DNA of 64,000 nt from Jiangella asiatica (lineage in GTDB: Bacteria; Actinomycetota; Actinomycetes; Jiangellales; Jiangellaceae). Under the pieces are notes generated by a model. The model saw nothing but the letters and a program-made list of their open reading frames with translations, searched no databases and was not told the origin of the DNA. Both the position numbers and the translations under genes were made by a program. The first letter of the stretch is position 1, and each line of letters begins with the position of its first letter. The DNA is taken from assembly GCF_004349065.1 (NCBI RefSeq), contig NZ_SMKZ01000010.1, forward strand, positions 1 to 64,000, written 5' to 3'. Positions 41,960 through 50,203 of this stretch are shown here, piece by piece.

Positions 41960-42636
41960 TCCGCTGGCTCACCGGCTCCGGCGTGGGGCGAGCCGTTGCC
42001 TGCGCGGGGGTTGCGGCCGGCATCGCGATGCTCGCGGCTGGCGTGACGCAGCTCGCATCACCGGCCGACAGCCGGGGCGGGGAGCGAATCGTCGCCGAGC
42101 GGTCCAACACGGATATGCCGGTACGGTCGCCATCGACACCCTCCACAGCGGTGCCGGCACACCCGCCGGCCCCCGCGGCGCAGGTGACTGCCGCAGCAGC
42201 GCCGACGGTGTTGACCATGGCCGGCCAGGACATCCCGCTGGAACCGGTCTCCATGCTGCCCGACGGCAGCATGGAGCTGCCGGCGCCGCCGCATGTCGGC
42301 GGATGGTGGGCGCCCGGCGCAGCGCCGGGCGACCCAGCCGGCACCGTCGTCGTCGCCGGACACGTCGACACGGCCGAGCACGGAGCAGGGATCTTCGCCC
42401 ATCTCGCCGGCCTGCCCGTCGGTGAGCCCATCAGCGTCGCGACCACCGACGGGCAGGTCCACCGTTACATCGTGAGCGATCTGATCCACGTGCACAAAGA
42501 CGATCTGCCGGCAGACGTGTTCTCACGCGCAGGCCCCAGGCGGCTCGCGGTGATCACGTGTACCGGGCCGTTCGATGACGACGGCGGCGGCTATTCTCAG
42601 AACCTCGTCGTCCTGGCCCGGCCCGACACCGGCTGA
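41956..42636 (+). CDS. Class F sortase-like protein, catalytic Arg apparently missing
   Basis: 226 residues: N-terminal membrane anchor (about 10-33), Pro/Ala-rich linker, and a sortase domain from about 95. His136 in VVVAGHVDTAEHG and Cys202 in AVITCTGPFD are the catalytic His and Cys, and the order matches class F. Class F enzymes normally have an Arg in a 'YRDN' box just after the Cys strand; here it reads YSQN (Ser214), so the transition-state Arg is absent or displaced. It could be a transpeptidase with altered chemistry or an inactive partner. Coupled to the DUF4142 gene by ATGA overlap. Confidence 0.85.
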   Translation: MIRWLTGSGVGRAVACAGVAAGIAMLAAGVTQLASPADSRGGERIVAERSNTDMPVRSPSTPSTAVPAHPPAPAAQVTAAAAPTVLTMAGQDIPLEPVSMLPDGSMELPAPPHVGGWWAPGAAPGDPAGTVVVAGHVDTAEHGAGIFAHLAGLPVGEPISVATTDGQVHRYIVSDLIHVHKDDLPADVFSRAGPRRLAVITCTGPFDDDGGGYSQNLVVLARPDTG

Positions 42637-42830
42637 TTCCGCTCGCGGCCGTGACGTCGACATCCCGGTCCGGTGTTCTGGAATCACCCTCGAGTCCACG
42701 CCACGTAGGCCTTCGACCACCGCGTCGCAGCCGGTCTCCTCAGTAACATCCAGCCGATGCTGCGCGTTCGGGTACTTCAGGGTGTTCAGCTGAGTCGGCC
42801 CCGTGCGGGACCTCGGCTGCGTCGTGAGTC

Positions 42831-43766
42831 TCAGAGCCAGCGGTCGGCTTCGGGGTACCAGCCGAAGCCGAGCATGCCCCAGGCGATCAGGGGCGGGAGC
42901 CAGGCTTGCTCGGCATCGGTGAGGGGGCGGCGATCGATGTAGGTGTCGATCAGGAGTTGCTGCGCCTCGGGCGAGATCGGCTGCCAGTTGTGATACCACG
43001 TGCCGAGCAGGCAAACGGCGTGGGCCAGGTCCATGACCGCCGGGTCCAGGCGGGCCTCCTCGAAATCGAGCACGCCGCTGATTGCCGTGCCCTGCCAGAG
43101 CAGGTTGGCGCCGCGAAAGTCAGTGTGCACCGGCTGCCGATCGGGCAGCTCGGGCAGCTCGGCGATCCGCCGGTCGAGGCGATCGAGCAGCTCCCGCGGT
43201 ACGGACTCGGCCAGCCCCTCCGGCAGGGCCCACAGCTTGCCCCGCCCGCCGGCAACCGGTCCGACGTTCTCGAGCCGGGACGCGTCCGGCCAGGCCGCGA
43301 GATCTTCGTGCAGCGCGGCCAAGGCGTGACCGGCGGCCAGGACCTGATCATGGTCGGTCGCGTCCAGCAGGCCCCCGGACAACACCGGCTGGATCCCGAC
43401 GGACTTGTCGTCCTGCAGCAGTTGTCGATGACCACCGACGGACATCAGCGGCCGGGCCACCGGCTGGCCGCGATCGGCGAGCCAGCCGACCAGGGCAGCG
43501 CGGGATGTGAGCCAGTCGTGCGCCACCGCGAGCCGGCAGATCTTGATTATCAGCCGTTGGTCGGGGGTGGTCACCCAGACCATCAGGTTCTGCGCGCTGA
43601 TGACCACCCGGTCGACGGTGCGGACCTCGATCCCATACTCGGCGACGGTCAGGTCGACGGCCCAGCCGACCGCCGCTGCCGCGCTGCCGAAGCCGAACCG
43701 GCGGCGCAGTTCCGCGTCCGGATCCGAACTCTCCCAAAGCATCTCCGGGGTCGGAGCGGTGATCAT
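42831..43766 (-). CDS. Aminoglycoside phosphotransferase-family kinase (APH-like)
   Basis: 311 residues with kinase-like fold: Lys75 in LIIKICRLA, catalytic loop PVHTDFRGANLLW (Asp216, Asn221) and metal-binding Asp234 in GVLDFEEARL. Such proteins phosphorylate small hydroxyl substrates (homoserine, choline, aminoglycosides, sugars); nothing here singles out a resistance enzyme. ATG at 43766 with GGGAGG upstream. It stands alone between the sortase and the GH116 gene, so context does not help. Confidence 0.85.
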   Translation of the reverse strand: MITAPTPEMLWESSDPDAELRRRFGFGSAAAAVGWAVDLTVAEYGIEVRTVDRVVISAQNLMVWVTTPDQRLIIKICRLAVAHDWLTSRAALVGWLADRGQPVARPLMSVGGHRQLLQDDKSVGIQPVLSGGLLDATDHDQVLAAGHALAALHEDLAAWPDASRLENVGPVAGGRGKLWALPEGLAESVPRELLDRLDRRIAELPELPDRQPVHTDFRGANLLWQGTAISGVLDFEEARLDPAVMDLAHAVCLLGTWYHNWQPISPEAQQLLIDTYIDRRPLTDAEQAWLPPLIAWGMLGFGWYPEADRWL

Positions 43767-44151
43767 CGGTCGCCTCCCAGCTTTGACGGTACGACGGCTG
43801 AGCAGCGTCCAAGCGTAGCCGCGGCGCGGCTGCTCCGCGTCGCCCATGGTCCGGCCGCAGGGTCCCGCCGGGAAGCAAGTCGCCCTTTTCGAATGCATGT
43901 CCGGATAGGGGTGGGGCTCGTGCGGCTTCGTCGCCACCCGCCCCGGGTCCTACGCGAAGGGGCAGCCGTCGCGCACGCCCACTCGGTCGGACCGGAGCTA
44001 CTGCGCATCGATACGTCTGTCGAGCGTGCGACCCACCGCACGGCCCGGCCGGCGCCGGCACGCTACCTTCGTCTGTCCGACCCGAACGACCCGACCGCCG
44101 AGGAGCGGGCGGGCCGTTCCTGAACGAACAGCGGTACACGAAGGAGCGCCG
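43767..44151. other. Divergent intergenic region, no gene recognised
   Basis: 385 bp between the divergent phosphotransferase and GH116 genes. No conserved frame is visible. It must contain both promoters; GATACGT at 44010-44016 resembles part of the GGATACGTAACC element found at 46.8 and 52.0 kb but the match is too short to rely on. Confidence 0.4.
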
Positions 44152-46650
44152 ATGACATCCCAGACGACCGCGTGGCCGGTGCTGAGCCGGTACGACGGCG
44201 AGCATTCGTTGCGTATCGCCCTCCCGCTGGGCGGAATCGGGACCGGGACAATCAGCCTCGGCGGCCGCGGCGACCTGCGCGACTGGGAGATCATGAACCA
44301 CCCGGCCAAGGGCTGGGCGCCGAAGTCGAGCTTCTTCGCCGTCCGGACGGCGACGACGGACGGTGACGGCTCCGACGCGGTCGTGCGCGCACTCGAAGGG
44401 CCGGTGGATCCCGTCCTCTACGAGGGCTCGGACGGCGCGGCAGTGCCGAACCACACCCTGCCGCGCTTCGCGCGCTCGCAGTTCCACGCCGCGTACCCGT
44501 TCGGGCAGGTCCTGCTGCAGGACCCGGACGTGCCGGTGCACGTGCGACTCCAGGCGTTCAATCCGCTCGTCCCGGCCGACGACAGCGCCAGCTCGATCCC
44601 GGTGGCCGTGCTGCGCTACGTCATAACGAACACCACCGAACGCAGTCTCGACGTGTCGGTGGCCGGGAACGTGCAGAACGTCGTGGGCGGCGGCGACGCC
44701 GCGGGCAACCGCAACACCACACGGCGGCAGTCGTCCGTCACCGGTGTGCTGCTCGCCTCCGACGGCGTCGACTCCGAGCACGAGCAGTGGGGCTCGATGG
44801 CGCTCGCCGTTCTCGACGAGGACGACGTCAGCCTGCGCACGTCCTGGACCGATCACCGGTGGGGCGGCAACCTGCTGGACTTCTGGGACGACCTCACCGC
44901 GGACGGCCACGTCGACGAGCGCGTGTCCGCGACCGACAAGCCGGTCGCCTCCGTCGTCGCCCGCCGGACCCTGGCGCCGAGCGAGACGCACGCTTACACG
45001 TTCCTACTCACCTGGCACTTCCCGAACCGCCGCAGCTGGGACGGCAGTGCGACTGTCGGCAATCACTACGCCACCGTCTACGGCGACGCCTGGGATGTCA
45101 CGAGCAGGACGGCAGCCGACCTATCCAGTCTGGAGTCGCGCAGCCTCGCGTTCGTGCACGCCCTCGTCGGCAGCGACCTACCGGAGGCGGCGAAGGAAGC
45201 CGCGCTGTTCAACATCAGCACACTACGCACGCAGACCTGCTTTCGCACCGCCGACGGGCGATTCTACGGATGGGAGGGTTGCCTCGACGGCACCGGCAGT
45301 TGCTTCGGCAATTGCACGCACGTATGGAATTACGAGCTCGCCACGCCGTACCTGTTCGGCACGCTGGCTCGATCGATGCGCGAGCTGGAGTTCGGGCACG
45401 CGACCGATGGCGACGGGCTCATGAGCTTCCGCCTACAACTGCCCCTCGAGCGCGCCCGCGAGCACGGCGTGGCCGCGGCCGACGGCCAGATGGGCTGCAT
45501 CGTCAAGCTCTACCGCGAGTGGCGCCTGTCCGGCGACGACGACCTGCTGCGCTCGCTGTGGCCCGCGGCGCGCCGGGCACTGGAGTTCGCGTGGATCCCC
45601 GGCGGCTGGGACGCCGACCGCGACGGCGTCATGGAGGGCTCGCAGCACAACACCATGGACGTGGAGTACTTCGGCCCCAACCCCGAGATCGGAACGTGGT
45701 ACCTGGCCGCGCTGCGAGCTTGCGAGGAGATGGCCCGGCACCTCGGCGACGACGCCTTCGCCGACACCTGCGCCGACCTGTTCGCCCGCGGCAGCTCCTG
45801 GATCGACGAGCACCTGTTCAACGGCGAGTACTACCGGCACGAGATCCGCCCACCTGTTTCGGAGGAAGCGATCGCCCCCGGACTGCGGATGCCCGGCACA
45901 AGCGCGGGCGACCTCACCGAACCGGAGCTGCAGATCGGCGACGGCTGCCTCACCGACCAGCTCGTCGGGCAGGCTCACGCGCACCTGGCCGGACTGGGTC
46001 ACCTGCTGGACCCGGAGCACGTCCGCACGACGCTGCGCAGCATCGTTCGGCACAACGCCCGTACGAGCGGCCCGGCCGTGCAGTTCAACCCGAGTCGCAG
46101 TTACGCGCTCGGCGACGAACCAGGGCTGGTCGTCGCCTCGTACCCGCACGGCAACCGCCCGGCTCGACCGTTCCCGTACTTCGCCGAGGTGTGGACCGGC
46201 CTGGAGTACACCGCCGCCGTCGGCCTGATCTGCGAGGGCCTGCGCGACGAGGGCGTGGGTGTGGTCGAGACGGTACGGAGCCGCTTCGACGGCCGCCGGC
46301 GCAACCCGTTCGACGAGGCCGAATGCGGTCACCACTACGTGCGGGCGATGGCCAGCTGGGGTGCTGTCGTCGCATTGACCGGGTTCCGCTACGACGGCGT
46401 CACGGGTGAGCTGCACTTCGCCGCCGCCGGCCGCGCGGCACGGTGGTTCTGGTCGACCGGGTATGCCTGGGGCACAGTCGAGCAGCGCCCGACGACCGGC
46501 GGCACCGACGTGACGCTCGAGGTGGTCGGCGGCCGGGTGCGGCTGTGCCGCCTCGTGCTGGACGGTGTGGGGTCCGCTGACATCGGCGACCGTGTGGCGA
46601 TTGCGGGCGCGCGGCTCGACGTCACCGCGCCCGAACCGGGTTCAGCCTGA
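44152..46650 (+). CDS. GH116 family glycoside hydrolase (GBA2/bile-acid beta-glucosidase type)
   Basis: 832 residues. N-terminal beta domain begins with the family signature ALPLGGIGTGTISLGGRGDL; the (alpha/alpha)6 barrel holds the nucleophile in MEGSQHNTMD (Glu495) and the acid/base Asp in CLTDQLVGQ (Asp602), as in archaeal and human GBA2 relatives. GH116 enzymes cleave beta-glucosides, beta-xylosides or N-acetyl-beta-glucosaminides with retention. No signal peptide, so it acts inside on imported glycosides. AAGGAG lies 6 nt before the ATG. Start of the 44-58 kb glycan locus, although GH20 has its own promoter. Confidence 0.9.
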   Translation: MTSQTTAWPVLSRYDGEHSLRIALPLGGIGTGTISLGGRGDLRDWEIMNHPAKGWAPKSSFFAVRTATTDGDGSDAVVRALEGPVDPVLYEGSDGAAVPNHTLPRFARSQFHAAYPFGQVLLQDPDVPVHVRLQAFNPLVPADDSASSIPVAVLRYVITNTTERSLDVSVAGNVQNVVGGGDAAGNRNTTRRQSSVTGVLLASDGVDSEHEQWGSMALAVLDEDDVSLRTSWTDHRWGGNLLDFWDDLTADGHVDERVSATDKPVASVVARRTLAPSETHAYTFLLTWHFPNRRSWDGSATVGNHYATVYGDAWDVTSRTAADLSSLESRSLAFVHALVGSDLPEAAKEAALFNISTLRTQTCFRTADGRFYGWEGCLDGTGSCFGNCTHVWNYELATPYLFGTLARSMRELEFGHATDGDGLMSFRLQLPLERAREHGVAAADGQMGCIVKLYREWRLSGDDDLLRSLWPAARRALEFAWIPGGWDADRDGVMEGSQHNTMDVEYFGPNPEIGTWYLAALRACEEMARHLGDDAFADTCADLFARGSSWIDEHLFNGEYYRHEIRPPVSEEAIAPGLRMPGTSAGDLTEPELQIGDGCLTDQLVGQAHAHLAGLGHLLDPEHVRTTLRSIVRHNARTSGPAVQFNPSRSYALGDEPGLVVASYPHGNRPARPFPYFAEVWTGLEYTAAVGLICEGLRDEGVGVVETVRSRFDGRRRNPFDEAECGHHYVRAMASWGAVVALTGFRYDGVTGELHFAAAGRAARWFWSTGYAWGTVEQRPTTGGTDVTLEVVGGRVRLCRLVLDGVGSADIGDRVAIAGARLDVTAPEPGSA

Positions 46651-46836
46651 GCCGGTCGTCACCGCAGTCGCCCGCCGGGGAGCTGCCCGGAGGTACCACC
46701 CGGCTCGGACGCAGTGGGTGACGACTCAGAGTGCCAAAACAGCGCCGGCGGGTGCCGAGGCAGCACCGACGGCGACCCGAATAAGTCGTCGCGCTGCAGC
46801 ACCGGGCCAGCGGCCGCGTGCCCGCCTCGGTATACT

Positions 46837-46886
46837 CAAGGAGGATACGTAACCACGTTGACAAACAGCGGGTTCTTCGATTTCAT
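46837..46886 (+). promoter_or_regulatory. Shared 27-bp promoter/operator element, copy A (before GH20)
   Basis: CAAGGAGGATACGTAACCAC begins at 46837, followed by GTTGACA; the same element recurs at 51997 with 25 of 27 matches. It contains the near-palindrome GGATACGTAACC and ends in TTGACA (46858-46863), which with TTTCAT (46881-46886) at 17-bp spacing forms a plausible promoter. The GH20 GTG is about 60 bp downstream of the -10. The ROK regulator in this locus is the likely binder (inference). A TATACT at 46831-46836 just before it could be another -10. Confidence 0.65.
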
Positions 46887-46945
46887 CCTCGCCAGGAGCA
46901 TCGCGCTGCTTGCTCGGTCCACCCCTGAGCCAGAGAGGACGTCGG

Positions 46946-48925
46946 GTGTCTGCCCCTCACGTCGCGCCCGACCACCAGTCGAGGAAGTCGCGCTATCTGC
47001 TGGAGCCGGCGGATCGGCCGGCGACCCTGCCCAGCATCCACTCGTGGACACCCGGTCCTGGCGTGTTCAGCCTTGACATCGACGCCGGGGTTGCGCTCAT
47101 CACGACGGACGAGGACACGCTCGATGTCGCGGCACTTTTCGCCGAGGACCTTGCCCGCTTCACCGGGCACCACCATCGCCTCGAACATGGCGCCGAACCC
47201 GGCGCCGGACAGGTGGGCCTGCACCACGTGCCGGGGATGACCGGGATACCTCCCGAGGGCTACCGCCTGGACGTGGGCGACGCAGTGCGCGTGGTGGCGT
47301 CCACCCGTTCGGGTCTCCTGTACGGCTGCCAGTCATTGCTCCAGATGATCAAGCAGGACGAACATCGACGTCACATTCCCCGCGGTGTCGGTCACGACGC
47401 TCCCCTTTTCCCGGTCCGCGGCCAGATGATCGACGTGGGCCGCAAGTATCTGTCGTTGGACTACCTGAGGTCCGAGATCCGGCGCATGGCCTGGATGAAG
47501 ATGAACAGCCTGCAGCTGCACCTGAGCGAGTGGAACGGCTTTCGCTTCGAGAGCCTGGAGCACCCAGGGCTGGCATCGCCGGAGCACTACACCCAGGACG
47601 AGCTGCGGGCCCTCGACGCGTATGCCCAACGCTGGGGGGTCACCATCGTTCCCGAGATCGATCTCCCCGGGCATGCGGTCTGGCTCACTCGGTACGAGCC
47701 CCGACTGCGGTCACCATCGACTACACAGGACTTCACCGGCTGGCCCGGCGGCGCCGGAGGAGGGTGGACTGTCGACATCACCTCTGACTTCGTCCGTGCC
47801 TTCGTCCGCGGTCTGCTCGCCGAAGTGGCGCAGGTCTTCCATGGTGAGTTCATCCACATCGGCAGCGACGAGCTGCCACTCCAGGGCACGGACAGCCAAG
47901 ACGAGTTCCTGGTGCGCTATGCCCGGGCACATCGGATGACCTACGCCGGCGACGTCTTGGTCGATTTCATCAACGACATGGCCGCCAGCCTTCGTCGTTT
48001 CGGCAAACGTGTCGAGATCTGGGAGTGGTGGGCCCACGACGACCAGCCGACGAGCATCGCTCCCGCACCCGACATCAGGGTCGACAAGTGGCTGACCGGT
48101 GATGTCGCGCAGTGGGCTCGTCACGGCTACGAGACGGTCGGGGTCAACTGGGACGGGAACTTCGTTACTCCCGGCTACGCGACGACACCGGGCGGGTTGT
48201 CGCCGCATGGCTTCGAGGGCTACATGGACTCCGAGGCGAAGTACGAGCAGGCGCACTACCCGGTTGCCGACGGTGTCATGGGATACCGGCTAGGGCGCTG
48301 GATGGACCGTGCGGAGCGCTATCCCACCGAATGGATACACCATTTCAGCCACCGTCCACTGCAGATCCTGGCCGAACGGCTGTGGGGCAGTCCGGGTGCG
48401 TCCTCCGCGGCCGCCTTCTACGAGCGAGCCGATGCCGTCGGCTCGGCACAGGACAACCTGACCGCGGTGCCGGGACGCGTGTGTCGCATCGTGTCGGTGA
48501 GCAGTGAGGAGGTCCACGCCGAGGCCGGGGCCGCCGCCAACGTCCTCGACCCGCATCCACAAACTCACTGGGTCACTCGCTACCTGCCCGAGTTGGACGT
48601 TGCCCCGCATGAGCTGGTCATCGATCTCGGGGACGTACGTCACGTCGCGGGTCTGACGGTGTGGCCGCGACAGGACGGAGCAGTGGTGGAGCAGTTCCAC
48701 CACGCCGAAGGGAGAGCCCGTTCGGTCCGGGTCGAGGTCAGTACAGATCTCTGGCGGTGGGACGTCGTGTGGTCGGGGACCATGCCCGACCATCAAGCCG
48801 CCGCCGGCGTGACCTTTCCTTCCCGGCCGGCCCGCTACGTCCGACTCACCGTCGCCACCGACTGGCAGAACCTGATGATCGTGGCGATGTCCTACATCAC
48901 GGTGTGGGAAGCACCAAGGTCATGA
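46946..48925 (+). CDS. GH20 beta-N-acetylhexosaminidase with C-terminal F5/8C module
   Basis: 659 residues from GTG 46946, with AGAGAGGAC just upstream. A small N-terminal alpha/beta domain precedes the catalytic barrel from about 155 (RGQMIDVGRKYLSLDYLRSE, LQLHLSEWNGFR, TIVPEIDLPGHA), with the catalytic Asp308-Glu309 pair in HIGSDELP, used in substrate-assisted removal of terminal GlcNAc or GalNAc. The C-terminal region (about 515-659) is a discoidin-like carbohydrate-binding module (DPHPQTHWVTRYLPE, SVRVEVSTDLWRWD). No signal peptide is visible. It lies 150 bp upstream of the ROK regulator in the same direction. Confidence 0.9.
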   Translation: MSAPHVAPDHQSRKSRYLLEPADRPATLPSIHSWTPGPGVFSLDIDAGVALITTDEDTLDVAALFAEDLARFTGHHHRLEHGAEPGAGQVGLHHVPGMTGIPPEGYRLDVGDAVRVVASTRSGLLYGCQSLLQMIKQDEHRRHIPRGVGHDAPLFPVRGQMIDVGRKYLSLDYLRSEIRRMAWMKMNSLQLHLSEWNGFRFESLEHPGLASPEHYTQDELRALDAYAQRWGVTIVPEIDLPGHAVWLTRYEPRLRSPSTTQDFTGWPGGAGGGWTVDITSDFVRAFVRGLLAEVAQVFHGEFIHIGSDELPLQGTDSQDEFLVRYARAHRMTYAGDVLVDFINDMAASLRRFGKRVEIWEWWAHDDQPTSIAPAPDIRVDKWLTGDVAQWARHGYETVGVNWDGNFVTPGYATTPGGLSPHGFEGYMDSEAKYEQAHYPVADGVMGYRLGRWMDRAERYPTEWIHHFSHRPLQILAERLWGSPGASSAAAFYERADAVGSAQDNLTAVPGRVCRIVSVSSEEVHAEAGAAANVLDPHPQTHWVTRYLPELDVAPHELVIDLGDVRHVAGLTVWPRQDGAVVEQFHHAEGRARSVRVEVSTDLWRWDVVWSGTMPDHQAAAGVTFPSRPARYVRLTVATDWQNLMIVAMSYITVWEAPRS

Positions 48926-49074
48926 GTACCTCGATCGAGTTGTGGCAGCACCAACGGGCGGCGACGAGGTCCACGCGAGTTCCCAGCTGCGCAGGACGAG
49001 CAGGGCTAGGGTCGAGTCGTATCAGCGTCGAGCAGGTCCACGGCGACGGCGGATGAGGACGGAGGGGCAGAACG

Positions 49075-50202
49075 ATGGCCACATGGGGCCAGGCGATCGA
49101 CGTGCACGGCGCCGAGCCCGCGCTGCTTCGCCACATCAACCGATCCCAAGTGCTACGGCTGCTGCGTGACGCTGGCGAGGCCATGGGCATCTCGGCGATC
49201 GGACAGGCCACCAGGTTGTCACGGCCCACGGTCGAACTGGCCCTGGCCGACTTGATCGCGCGGGGCACCGTCCTCGAAACCGGCCACACCAAGGGCTCGG
49301 CTCGCGGAGGGCGACCAGCGCGTTCATTTCAGTTCGCGGCGCGTTCCGGTTGTGTCGTGGCAGTGACTGTGCAACGCCGACAGGTGTCGGTGGATGTGTT
49401 CGACCTGCGCCAGGTCGCTCTCATGAGACAGGTGTGGCCGCTGGCGGACATCAACGAGGAGCCCGACCCGATCGGATTCGTCCAGGCCGCGGTGCACCAG
49501 GTCCTGGACGAGCGATCTCTCGCTCCCGACCTGATGAGGGTGGTCGTCGTCGGGGTCCGCGGTATCGTCGCCGAGGGCGGGCAGGTCACGGTCTCTGGAG
49601 AGCTGCCCTCATTCACCGGCGATGCCGCGCATCGCGACCTGCAGAGCAGGTTCTCGTGCCCGGTGATCGTGGAGAACGATGCCAACCTCGCGGCGCTGGC
49701 CGAGCACAAGCAGCTGGGTGGACCGCTCGATGTCGTCGGGCTGCTGATCGGCGAGGCCGTGGGCTGCGGGCTCATCCTGAACGGTGAGCTCTATCGCGGC
49801 GCCCACGGGGCTGCCGGTGAGTTCTTCGGACCGGACGCGCCCTGGGCGACGACGAGTCAACGCATCAAAACTGAGGTGGTCGCTCGCGGGTCCAGCCTGA
49901 GCGAGTTCTTCTCATTGGCCGACGGCGGAAATCGCATGGCCCGCGAGCTCGTCGTCGAGTACGCGGTGGCGATCGCCCGGTTGACCCGGAGCCTGCTCCT
50001 GCTCGATCCCCCCGTCGTGGTGATCGGCGGCGACATAGTCCACGCAGGCAAGACGTTCCTCGAGCCCCTGCGCCGCGAACTCATGCCCGACCTGTACCAC
50101 GACACTGAGATCGTCTATTCGGAACTGGGCAGCGAGTGCCATCGTGTCGGCGCACAGCAACTGGCCTTCAACTGGTTCGACGACCACCTGTTCCGTGCGT
50201 GA
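49075..50202 (+). CDS. ROK-family transcriptional regulator, zinc and ATP motifs missing
   Basis: 375 residues. N-terminal wHTH of NagC/XylR type (HINRSQVLRLLRDAGEAMGI, IGQATRLSRPTVELALADLI) and a ROK fold (VENDANLAALAEHKQ, EAVGCGLILNGELYRGAHGA). The ROK zinc motif C-x-CG-x2-GC-x-E, normally after the 'GAAGEFG' box, is replaced by a stretch without Cys (GPDAPWATTSQRIK), and the kinase DxGxT loop is absent, so it is a regulator only. It sits inside the GH20/DUF4091/ABC/GH78 locus and probably senses an amino sugar or imported oligosaccharide. Confidence 0.88.
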   Translation: MATWGQAIDVHGAEPALLRHINRSQVLRLLRDAGEAMGISAIGQATRLSRPTVELALADLIARGTVLETGHTKGSARGGRPARSFQFAARSGCVVAVTVQRRQVSVDVFDLRQVALMRQVWPLADINEEPDPIGFVQAAVHQVLDERSLAPDLMRVVVVGVRGIVAEGGQVTVSGELPSFTGDAAHRDLQSRFSCPVIVENDANLAALAEHKQLGGPLDVVGLLIGEAVGCGLILNGELYRGAHGAAGEFFGPDAPWATTSQRIKTEVVARGSSLSEFFSLADGGNRMARELVVEYAVAIARLTRSLLLLDPPVVVIGGDIVHAGKTFLEPLRRELMPDLYHDTEIVYSELGSECHRVGAQQLAFNWFDDHLFRA

Positions 50203-50203
50203 C

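Noticed and set aside
42831-43766. Aminoglycoside resistance gene
   Set aside because: Only generic APH-fold motifs are present; similar kinases act on many metabolites and there is no resistance context.
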